From contig OZ024929.1 in the NCBI GenBank assembly GCA_964017235.1, positions 112,081,793 to 112,145,792 of the forward strand: DNA of 64,000 nt, given 5' to 3'. A program made the position numbers and the translations under genes. This document shows, piece after piece, positions 8,858-17,183 of the stretch (position 1 is the stretch's first letter; every line of letters begins with the position of its first letter). The DNA is from Sabellastarte sp. h YS-2021 (Eukaryota; Annelida; Polychaeta; Sabellida; Sabellidae). Below the pieces are notes generated by a model. That model did not search any database and was not told the DNA's origin. It was given only the letters and a program-made list of their open reading frames with translations.

Positions 8858-8909
8858 CTCAAAGCAGAACTGACCTTCACTTGACCTTTCATCTGACCTA
8901 GGAAACTGT
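8858..8909 (+). repeat. B2 repeat of copy B and inferred right end
   Basis: Second copy of the 52-bp repeat, ending GGAAACTGT at 8909. Sequence after this shows no further similarity to the element. Confidence 0.6.
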
Positions 8910-10138
8910 TAGAGCAGTATGTAATATTGCATTCAGACAGACTTTTATCATGTCCAATATATTCCTAGAGATCAGATATGTCCCTTTTTGGCAGCTAAGA
9001 TCATATAAATATAGGCCAAAGATGTATGAAAACACAATGTCATGGGCTTAACTCGAACCCACATCAACATAGGCGGGAATCCAGTGAGTCAATGTTAAAC
9101 TATCTCACCACAATGTCACTGAGGTCTGTTAATGTAAAAAACCCAAAGCTGTGCTGGGTAACAACAACACCTTTCATTTTTATCATGATTGGAGAGATTT
9201 CAGAATATTAAAAACTATCTATTGTTGGGGGAATAATCACATTGTATTACTAGGACGTTTCACAAAGAGTAACTTAACCTCCTACTACTTGTTCCAGATT
9301 TAATTTTTAACCACCCCAGTGACACAAATATATATCGGGTTGCCCCAAGTTAAATAAAAAAATCTGCGTCAGAAAACTGTTCTTTGCCATAGCATTGATA
9401 TACTGTCCAAACAGTAAACTTCTAAAGAATACATACATCTTTCCCCAAAGAAAAAAATATGATGTAAAAGCTACTTCATACTTTACCCTTATAATTTAAA
9501 TGAAACCGCAAAATAAAACTCTTATACAGAAAATGTATTAATGGAAATATCTCTGAAACCTTGCATTTAATTAGCTCACAAGGAAACATTCTGTATTGTA
9601 AGTTTTCAAAAAGGACAAACTCTAGGTTATCATTATTATTATTATTATATGACTGGACTTGTTGATGGTACAGATGAGGACAGAACCGTACAGCGGACAG
9701 ACAATAAGTTTTACTGTCTGTCTGTTGTACTGTGCTGTTCGTAACACTGTCCACCCCTGTAATATATAGGATGCATTGAGGTCTGATCCTGATATAACCC
9801 TCATAGTAGAAAATGTCATAAAATGCCAACTATTTACCTTTTTGTTTCCACTACCTTAATTATCCATTGTGTAAGGACCGGCACAGTGCAGGAAAACATT
9901 GTCAGTTGCAAGCCCCACTAATGTGAGAATAAGTGCTATAGAAGTGGAGGCTCAAGGTGATACATGAAAGTAAACCAGAAGTGCTGCAGGTTTGAAGCCA
10001 AATTTGAAGCAAAGTAGTTGGACAGAATAATAGCGATTAAAGCAGTGAAAGAATGAGTTTGGACATTTTTATTATACATGTTAGTAAAATCATATAAAAT
10101 AGGATTTAAGAATTTTTTGGTGTATAGCATAAAATTTT
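8910..10138. other. non-coding stretch with ATT microsatellite and an inverted repeat
   Basis: No gene recognised. An (ATT)n run lies at about 9630-9652. At about 9676-9742 an imperfect inverted repeat is built from GACAGACA and its complement around a TTTTACTGTC centre. The rest is AT-rich and featureless to me. Confidence 0.4.
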
Positions 10139-10242
10139 TTTAAAACCACCAAGCCCAGGTCAAAAGATGGAAGGAATGATGGAAGCAAAAGTGGAAGGGA
10201 TAATAGAAGGGGCAACAGAAGCGTTTTGGAGGTAGGACCACA
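10139..10242 (+). repeat. short dispersed repeat (second copy near 61975)
   Basis: Begins TTTTAAAACCACCAAGCCCA and continues as a purine-rich GGAAG/GGGATAA segment ending near a GTAGG. A related copy at 61970-62075 starts TTTTTAAATCACCAAGCCCA and has the same GGGATAA and TGTAGGTA order. Class unknown. Confidence 0.45.
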
Positions 10243-10393
10243 CACAGTCCCCCCCCTACCCAGGCAGGAAGAAATACAAGTACTGCGGAGCAAGTGAGTT
10301 TATTACACAAATAACAGTACATTAACTTGAGTATACATAAGGATAAATGAGACTACTACTGTGTATATGATAGATAATTAGTATACAATTATA

Positions 10394-10548
10394 AAGATAA
10401 ATTTAATACTTAAGGTCACCTAAACTTTACAATGACGGTGAACTTAAAGTTAGAGAAGTTAAAGTTGTATATAGTTATGAAGATAAATTAAATACTTAAG
10501 TTCACCTAAACTTTACAATGGTGGTGAACTTAAAGTTAAAGAACTTAG
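10394..10548 (-). repeat. tandem duplication in the 3' region of copy C
   Basis: Two units with an 86-bp period (starting 10394 and 10480) share an AAGATAAATT...TACTTAAG(G/T)TCACC...GGTGAACTTAAAGTTA core of about 68 bp with few mismatches. Each carries a GGTCACC- or GTTCACC-like hexamer, a motif frequent in the 3' regions of the other YR copies. Confidence 0.65.
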
Positions 10549-10860
10549 TACATGTAAGGTCACCATAACTTTACAAGATTGATGAATTAAAATAAACCTC
10601 CAAAGGATTTAAGATCCCATGGAATAATGGTTGACTTAAATTATTGCTACATTTCAGGGTCACCTGAACCTCTGCAGACTGAGGTAAATCAGGGTAATGG
10701 TAAGGTACAGAAAGGACCAATAGGTCATGATTTGCCTAAGTTTTTGAAGCCTGAAATGAAGTCGAGGAGACCCCAAGTAGCATTAATGTTTTTATTGAAT
10801 ATTACAGAAACACAGTAGCATCTGAGAGACCCTCAAACCCAACAGGTAGGGGTAGATACA

Positions 10861-11947
10861 TTATTGCAATACAGTAGCAAAGGAGGTAGCAATCTCCTCC
10901 CCTAGTGATTGATCTTTTTGGATATATGTCCAAACACAGTCAGACGCCCAGGAGCCATGATGCTTTATTTGCTGCAGTGGGATGTTGGCATTGTAAGCCA
11001 GGGTGGCTCCTGAGCGCCTGAAAGAGTGGAAAGTGTAGAAGTGGGGAGGTAGGCCTAGAAGGGAGTTGACATGAGTCAAGACTTTTCTGATTTTTGAATC
11101 TGTGAGGGGTTGCCACCCCTGGACGGTTTTGTACTGAAACAAAGGGGAGGCAGGGAGGGGGTTGTAAATTTTCAGTGCCTGCTTTAGGGCTCGATGAGGG
11201 CAGATGGGAGAACCTTTTAATCTGGGAAGAGATATCACTTGAACTTTATCCCTAGTTTGAAGGGTTTTAGACCACTTGATGATGATCTTGAGGAATTTTG
11301 AGGTGAAAATAACATCAGAGGTGGTGAGGTGTCTGGAAGGGTCAAAAGCAGCCATTGAATGAGGGGAAATGTTAGATAGGCGAAGAAAGCCAAAAAAGGC
11401 AATCAAAAAGACTGACTTAAAAATGGGACCTAGATAAAGTGATTCACAGTGATTAACCATATCCGTGAGAGTGTGAATGTCAATGATATTTCTAACAGTG
11501 GGGGCCAAAGGTCTGTTGATTTTTATGGACTTTTGGAAGTACTTAATACTTGGGTGGTCCCAGATATGATAGCTAAGGCCAAGAATAACAAAATTGGCTC
11601 TGACTGCAGAGACGTGGTTTGCTATCATATTGACAGATAGTTGAACGGGACGTAAAACCCCAACTTTGACTTTGACTATTGACAGATACATTGTTAGTAG
11701 CTAAATACTCAAGGTACGACAAAGCATCATCAGATGTGATTTTACTAATATTAAGACTGAGACATAGGCAGAAGCCCACAAAAGTTCTAAAGAGCATATG
11801 ATAGCATTGCTGTGTTTTTGGTCTGAACGCCTCACTGAGCCTTTGCCTTGCACCTCTGTGAAGGGTCAGTCTAGTGCCAGAACCTACAACACAAAGTGCA
11901 GCACCATAAGTACTTATCACAACAAAGAAATATACAATACAATACAT
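10861..11947 (-). pseudogene. tyrosine recombinase (copy C), split by a 37-bp insertion
   Basis: The C-terminal part (10861 to about 11627) contains the catalytic set: Arg in FFGFLRLSN, HSFRRSGAT (H-x-x-R), HHGSW and the nucleophile Tyr in CVWTYIQ. The N-terminal part (11689 to about 11900) is the core-binding domain with AFRPKTQQCYHMLFRTFVGF. The two lie in different frames because 37 bp plus a 12-bp target duplication (49 bp in total, not a multiple of three) was inserted at 11640. Without it the gene would read through. It sits just after pol, as in the other copies. Confidence 0.85.
11628..11688 (-). mobile_element. 37-bp SINE-tail micro-insertion with 12-bp target duplication
   Basis: A 12-bp direct repeat TATTGACAGATA (11628-11639 and 11677-11688) flanks 37 bp (11640-11676). 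The insert reads GTTGAACGGGACGTAAAACC on the plus strand, continuing CCCAA and a (CTTTGA)n-like tail. This is the 3' end of the SINE at 43017-43253 without its body: an extremely 5'-truncated retrotransposition event. It breaks the recombinase frame of copy C. Confidence 0.85.
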
Positions 11948-11973
11948 TTATGTCATTATCAGATAAGCTTAAG

Positions 11974-14499
11974 TTATATGTCATTGTCAATGTCCAGGAG
12001 TTGTAAGGATACAGCCATCCATAGAGGGTCCTGCACCTGTGAAAAAAGAATTTGTTTGTCAGCCTCAGAATTACTCCACCTGGATAGGGTGTCAGCTATG
12101 ACGTTGCACTTGCCCATTATGTGAATATATGACACCTCAATATCATGGAGGGCAGTGTGATACCACACATTACGGGCACAGGCTGCCAGGAAGGGGTCTT
12201 TGGTTCTGCTGTTAGTAAGGACCTGTATGACAGCATGGTTGTCACATTTAATTAGGATTTTTTTTCTTGACCAGTGGGCGGCAAAGATCCTAATGGCAAC
12301 TAGTATGTTGACCATCTCCAGATGGACAATGGTGAGGTTTTGGTAGTGCTTGGGGATGGGGAGGTGGTACACATAATTGTTCCACCTGCCACCCAGGCCT
12401 GTGAGACAGGCGTCTAACTCTATGATATGATCCACAGGCCTATGGTTGTAAATTGATACGCCATTATAGGTTTGCAGAAACTTAGAGAACCATCTAAGGT
12501 CTCTCATGAAATCTGGTGTGAGCTTGATGCATGTGGCGTCATAATTCTGACGCAGGAGGTCAAGCATGCGATTCAAGAAGACCCTCGCCGGTTTAACACA
12601 TTTGTGTATATAGAGGAGCTGCCCCAGCAGCGACTGCAGCTGTCTTTTGGTACAGCGCTTACGCCCCACCCAATCTTTGACGTTACGCAAAATTTGCTGG
12701 AGTTTTTCTGGTGGAATTGAAATAGTGCCTTTGGTGCTGTCAAACATGACACCCAAGCAAGTTGCCTGGGTACTGGGTGGCGTCAACTTCTTGGCACTGA
12801 TACTGAAACCTAATTTTTGTAGCAATTGGTACAGATACGCGTACGCGTCACGCGCGACGTCGGGCGTCGCAACCCAGACGTAATCGTCAATATAGTTTAT
12901 GATTCTGTAGCCTTGCCGCCTCATGACGTAGCGTACCGCATCGCTGACGCGCTGGAAAATCTGGCTTCCGTGCGTCGTCCCGAAAGGCAGGCACGTGTCC
13001 AGATACGTGGCGTCCCAATGAAGGCCTAAGAGGTCATAATCTGCTGGGTCCAGTTTGATGTGCCTTAAGGCACGACTGATGTCAATTTTGAAGATATGGG
13101 CCCCTGGACCAACCTTCCGCAAATCTTCAGTAATATTGTCAACTGTGGGGAAAGTGAGAGCAAATTCGGATCCGAGATATGAATTTTTGTCAATGCCAGA
13201 GTTAACTGAACTGCCTTTTGGCCAGGAGAGATCGATAATAACACGCCTGGTATCAGAATTAGGTTTTTCTCTGGTCATGAAAGGACTAAAGTGCATTTTT
13301 GAGATCGGATCAGTGTGAAAAGGGCCTAAAATGGCTTTGTGATTGGCCTCTTCTTCTATATAAGCAAGGACGTCATTGGGATGGTCAACTGCTAAAGCAT
13401 GATTTTTCTTATCGCTAGTCAAGGTACACTGCCTGTTAAAATCAAGGGGAAAGCCAAATTGTAAAAGTTCAATTAACTGCTTGTCCCAATATTCTACTAA
13501 AACTTTGTGCCATTCACTAATGTTTAGTTCAGACTGTACTGGGATTCTGGCCCCCATGAAATTCGGACAATCCCGGGCCCTGACTGCTATGTGCTGCTGG
13601 ATGGGACACTTGGGACCCGAAAAATCAACAAATTTTTCATTTGGTAGAAGTAAATCTGCAAGGGGAACGAATCCGAAGTCATAATCAGTCTGTTCACGCC
13701 ACTTACAGAAGGCTACACAGTTCTTTGTAAGCCAAGGTATTTGGCTTCTCCAGCCATCCTTGTTAAGCATTGCTGTAATGAACTTATCATCCACAATTTG
13801 ATTTTTAATGTCGAATACCTTGACAGTGTGAACAGGGTCTGAGGTATTTGGTGTTGTCACTTTGTTGATTACACATTCATTGTTGCTAGGGTTGTCGTTA
13901 ACATAGTGGGGGTGTGAACAACTGTCAATGGTATCAGAGGTGACACTATTGTCATCAACCTTTAGAACACTAGACGTGTCAAAGCTTTGATTCTGGCATT
14001 GTTCTACAATAGATTTGGCACCTTTTGAAACACTGGGTTTTATGTCATGTTTCACGGGGAATTCATTATTTGCCACCTTGTTTTGTATTGTGGTATTTGA
14101 ATACAATCTAGAGTACACAGGTCGGGTGTTAGGGGAACTGGCTAATCGTTTTCTTTTGTTTCCACGTGCTAACAAACCCTCCCATGTTTTGCTATTAAGA
14201 CTAGAGTTGTAGAAGCATCTGGTGTTTACATGACAGATTTTTGAGGTTGAATTGACTGGGGTTTGGACCTCAGAACCTTGACTTTGGGTTTTGTTGACAA
14301 ACCGGTGTACTTTATGACCCCTTTTTTGTACAACAGTTTTTTCTTCATCATTAACTTTAAAAACAGTACATTTTTGTGCTACATCAACAGTGTCATTACA
14401 CATACTTTTATCAATTGTACTATGACTGTTACCTTTGTTTACATATGTATAGCTGCTCAGGTTTGACACATTCACTGAGCAGCCATGTGCTCGTTTTTT
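11974..14499 (-). CDS. pol: reverse transcriptase-RNase H (copy C), intact
   Basis: An open frame of about 840 codons, best read as entered by -1 frameshifting from gag at 14493-14499; there is no ATG near its start. The N-terminal region includes TRCFYNSSLNSKTWEGLL, conserved in copies E and F. The pre-RT block (ARIPVQSELN, FGFPLDF) is followed by RT with RRVIIDLSWP, FKIDISRALRHI (motif A) and YIDDY, whose Tyr codon is at 12892-12894. RNase H motifs are ELDACLTG, HLEMVN, KCDNHAV and IADTLSRW. The protein ends 26 nt before the start of the recombinase reading frame. The RT palm segment (about 12820-13020) is unusually CpG-rich compared with the rest of the element. Confidence 0.9.
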   Translation of the reverse strand, partial: KKRAHGCSVNVSNLSSYTYVNKGNSHSTIDKSMCNDTVDVAQKCTVFKVNDEEKTVVQKRGHKVHRFVNKTQSQGSEVQTPVNSTSKICHVNTRCFYNSSLNSKTWEGLLARGNKRKRLASSPNTRPVYSRLYSNTTIQNKVANNEFPVKHDIKPSVSKGAKSIVEQCQNQSFDTSSVLKVDDNSVTSDTIDSCSHPHYVNDNPSNNECVINKVTTPNTSDPVHTVKVFDIKNQIVDDKFITAMLNKDGWRSQIPWLTKNCVAFCKWREQTDYDFGFVPLADLLLPNEKFVDFSGPKCPIQQHIAVRARDCPNFMGARIPVQSELNISEWHKVLVEYWDKQLIELLQFGFPLDFNRQCTLTSDKKNHALAVDHPNDVLAYIEEEANHKAILGPFHTDPISKMHFSPFMTREKPNSDTRRVIIDLSWPKGSSVNSGIDKNSYLGSEFALTFPTVDNITEDLRKVGPGAHIFKIDISRALRHIKLDPADYDLLGLHWDATYLDTCLPFGTTHGSQIFQRVSDAVRYVMRRQGYRIINYIDDYVWVATPDVARDAYAYLYQLLQKLGFSISAKKLTPPSTQATCLGVMFDSTKGTISIPPEKLQQILRNVKDWVGRKRCTKRQLQSLLGQLLYIHKCVKPARVFLNRMLDLLRQNYDATCIKLTPDFMRDLRWFSKFLQTYNGVSIYNHRPVDHIIELDACLTGLGGRWNNYVYHLPIPKHYQNLTIVHLEMVNILVAIRIFAAHWSRKKILIKCDNHAVIQVLTNSRTKDPFLAACARNVWYHTALHDIEVSYIHIMGKCNVIADTLSRWSNSEADKQILFSQVQDPLWMAVSLQLLDIDNDI
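14452..14499 (-). promoter_or_regulatory. -1 ribosomal frameshift signal, gag to pol (copy C)
   Basis: On the sense strand gag reads GCA AAA AAC GAG, placing the slippery heptamer A AAA AAC (14493-14499) in the correct phase. After a 9-nt spacer comes a perfect 9-bp stem, GCTGCTCAG (14475-14483) and CTGAGCAGC (14452-14460), with a 14-nt loop. The gag stop TGA (14472-14474) lies inside the loop, and the -1 frame runs open into pol. The same arrangement recurs in copies E and F. Confidence 0.85.
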
Positions 14500-15706
14500 G
14501 CAAACCTCTTACTAAATGTGCAATCTTTTTCAGGATGGTGCATAATCCTACCCTGACCGACACAGAATGCACAGATGTGCTTATGAACCCTGCCCCCTTG
14601 CTCATGATCCTGGGTCTGTGAACACGCCCCAGTCTGGTAAAATTTACAGAACCAAGGTTTTCTTTGTGAGTCAGAAGCCCTAGCCCAATTTTGCTTGTTG
14701 ACATTATGCTTTTGGGCATGAGTCCTCCTGATTCGATCTATTCGTTCTGTGTCAGTCCACCACACTGTGCCCCTCTCCATTTCACAGAGGAGCACAGCAT
14801 GGGACGCTTTTGCATTAGCCCAACAAAAATCTGAGGCATCCTCCATGAGGTCTGCCATGTAGGATAACATTTTTTGCCTAATTTTTTCATCTGACTCTTC
14901 AAGAATATTTTTTGTAAATCCCTGCACAAATTGTGTCAGGGAGAGCTGATCATAACTGATCCTTTGTTTTGTTACACCCCCAAGGATTGCATCTTGTGGC
15001 CATGCCACTCTACGCTTTACCAAAACATCAACGTTCCCCCCCCCCTTTTCGACTTATTTTTGAGATCTATGTCCCTACCTTCAATTTTTGAATCCAATTG
15101 CATTTCTGAAATTCTTTTATCAATTTTTCTTTGAATTTGACGTGATGACCTTAGTGTGGAAAAACATGGTAAATCTTCCTCCTCAGAGGATGAGCTACTG
15201 ACAACTTTACTTTTCTGACTACTTTTCTTACTGACATGATCAATGGTATCACAACATTTACTTAACTTCAGTCCTTTATGACGCTTGTTAGTTGATGTGG
15301 TGGCCATCTTCTCCTCCACAGCGTCAAGTCGGCTGTTGACTTTCTTGAGCTGCTTCAGTATCAGTACTTGTGTGTCAGCAGTCTTGTGGTCCTCTTCCTC
15401 TGATGATGAGTCTTGACTCCTCTTCTTGGCATGGTCACTGGGGCCCTGTGAGCCCGGGGCCAAGGCCCTCTTAACAGAGCAGTCCGACTGCCTTGTGACC
15501 TCGTCCTCGCTGGAACTTCCAGACACAGAATCACTGTCACTAAATGATAACACAGGAGCAGTTTTTATAGCACTTTTCTTGTTGGAATGTTTGACAAGTT
15601 TTGAATGTTCAACTATTTGTCTAGTACATTTCTTTCCCGTGGGTGGGATGTGCTTTTCAAGGCACTTTGAACAAAAGTTTTTATTTTTTGCCTTTGGCTT
15701 TGTCAT
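14472..15706 (-). pseudogene. gag (copy C), one frameshift in a G10 run
   Basis: Probable start is the MTKPKAKNKN Met at 15706; the frame itself is open from 15766. An N-terminal finger C-x2-C-x3-H-x7-C ends in PPTGKKC. An acidic and Ser-rich middle follows, with a heptad-like ILKQLKKVNSRLDAVEEKM segment. The frame breaks at ten consecutive C on the plus strand (15036-15045) and resumes with VAWPQDAILGGVTKQRISYD, the capsid-like block and a C-terminal double zinc finger (CKFYQTGAC...H, C-x2-C...H-x4-C). The gag end overlaps the frameshift signal into pol. The break could be real or an assembly error in the homopolymer. Confidence 0.8.
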
Positions 15707-15766
15707 TGTACATATATCTGAAATTAACTGAGAGCTGGGTGGCACTGTTCTACTCTGACAAACCAA

Positions 15767-16100
15767 ATTTTTGCTTGAAAAAGCTGGTATAATGGATGAC
15801 TAAATAGTAAATAGGTTAGACCGTCCCTCAAGGCCGGCTTATACAAGCCAAATCAAGCATTTGAGTTGTCAGAGTAGACCAAGATCACAGCCACAGGATA
15901 GCATAAGGTTCCAATACAGTTACTGGTAGCAATGTTCCATGATGTAGCACATATGTATATAATAAAATAAAACACTAAATGACCGTCCATTTGTTATAAG
16001 CGAGCCTAAAAACTTTAAAACAGATTCAGTAACAAATATAAATAATAAATTCCAGTTCCACAGTTTCCAGTTCAAAAGGCCAGTGACATCCAGTCACTAT
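15767..16100 (-). promoter_or_regulatory. 5' leader of copy C with two conserved boxes
   Basis: Sense-strand boxes GGACGGTCATTT (15981-15992) and GGGACGGTCTAACC (15814-15827) match copies A and F in order and approximate spacing (about 150-165 bp). No coding sequence is seen. Confidence 0.45.
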
Positions 16101-16239
16101 CATTGACAAATTTAAACTGCCAAGCCCGCCAGTTCTGTATAGAGTTCAGTACTTGGCCTTAGCAACAGGGGGTACCTATCAAAGACTTCCTGGTGCTCTG
16201 TAAATAGGGACATAAGCCCACAGTCACACTGCTCCGAAT

Positions 16240-17160
16240 TCCTGCCAGGGTAGGGGACTGACACCCGTGCTGCCCAGACACCACTACTGAAAAGAACTAC
16301 GCCAAAGGCCATGGGCCATGATGTTCTAGAGGGAAACATTATTGTCAAAGGCTAAGGTAGCCCCCAAGCGACGGAAGGTATGGAACCCATGCCCCGACAG
16401 GGGAATGGACAGAGATTGGAGGACAGTTTTGAGTGCTTCCCTAACATGAGTATCAATGATTTGAGTGAATGGGGGTGTATATTGGCAAATAAAGGGGAAG
16501 AGGGGGCCAAATGCCTGGAGGCCAACAGTGCCTTAAGGGCTCTAACTGGGCACAGGAAATGGTTATCAATTGATGGAAGTTGGATGATATGAGCCCTGTG
16601 GTCTTGCAGTGTCTTAGTCCATTTTAGGAGCAGATGGGCACCTGGGGGGTCAAAGAACAGGTCCTGCCTCAAAAAATGTTTGGAAGAGTCGAAAGCTTTA
16701 GCTGAGTGTGGTGCTAGGTTCGACATCCTGAGAAAGCCATAGAAGGCAGTCAAGAAAATTGCTCGAAATAAAATTGGGTCACTTAAAAGGTCACAAGCTC
16801 TAGAAATGTGATAAAGGGTAGGGACATCAAAAACTCCCCTAGGGGTAGGTCTAAACTGAGAGTTGATTGATATGCTACGTATAAACCTCCCCACAGTTGG
16901 GTGGTGACAGTCACATGGAATTTGATACAGAGAACACAAGGAGGAAAGGAATGATACATAGTTCCTGATAACTTTGGGAGAAAGTTTATTTTGGTACAAA
17001 AATTCCAAGAACCCTAGTAAATTAGAACATGCTAAGTCTTAGGGAAGGCAGTAAAAAATAAAAAAGCAAGATAGGTCTTGAAGTGGGTCTTCTGAGACGT
17101 CACTGTAGCAGGTCTGTGAGCTGTAATGACCTTTTCCCATGCTGAAGCCAGAAGGGTGGA
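16240..17160 (-). pseudogene. tyrosine recombinase (copy D), broken
   Basis: The clear frame at 16352-17008 contains the core-binding domain end and the first catalytic Arg (LTAFYGFLRMSNLAPHS). Broken-frame similarity extends up to 17160 (ITAHRPATVTSQKTHFKTYL). Downstream, in a shifted frame, HTFRRLGATLAFDNN is still visible and is followed by a stop, then NIMAHGLWRSS. The region that should hold the nucleophile Tyr is lost. It is clearly inactive. Confidence 0.8.
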
Positions 17161-17183
17161 AGAATGCTGGACTGACCCTGAAA

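Larger units (their letters stand above)
3547..8909 (+). mobile_element. YR retrotransposon copy B, complete, three intact ORFs
   Basis: Ngaro-like element with gag (3780-4976), pol (5010-7715) and tyrosine recombinase (7745-8701), all without internal stops. The 3' end has a 52-bp direct repeat (8788-8839 and 8858-8909, three mismatches) separated by 18 bp. The 18 bp resembles the 5' start at 3547-3564 (GATCAGCAYGGCYT), so the pattern fits A1-ORFs-B1-A2-B2 with very short A repeats. Both B copies end in GGAARCTGT, the terminal motif also found in copies E and F. Left and right ends are therefore inferred at 3547 and 8909. The 5' leader is related to that of copy D (shared GGGGCCTGCTG and GTCAG segments). 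Confidence 0.8.
10243..16100 (-). mobile_element. YR retrotransposon copy C
   Basis: Minus-strand Ngaro-like element: leader (about 15767-16100), gag (14472-15706, one frameshift), pol (11974-14499, intact), tyrosine recombinase (10861-11947, broken by an insertion) and a 3' non-coding region. The inferred 3' end at 10243 is set by GGGGACTGTG on the sense strand, matching the B-repeat terminus of copies E and F. I did not find the A and B repeat pairs for this copy, so the right end is approximate. Confidence 0.75.
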
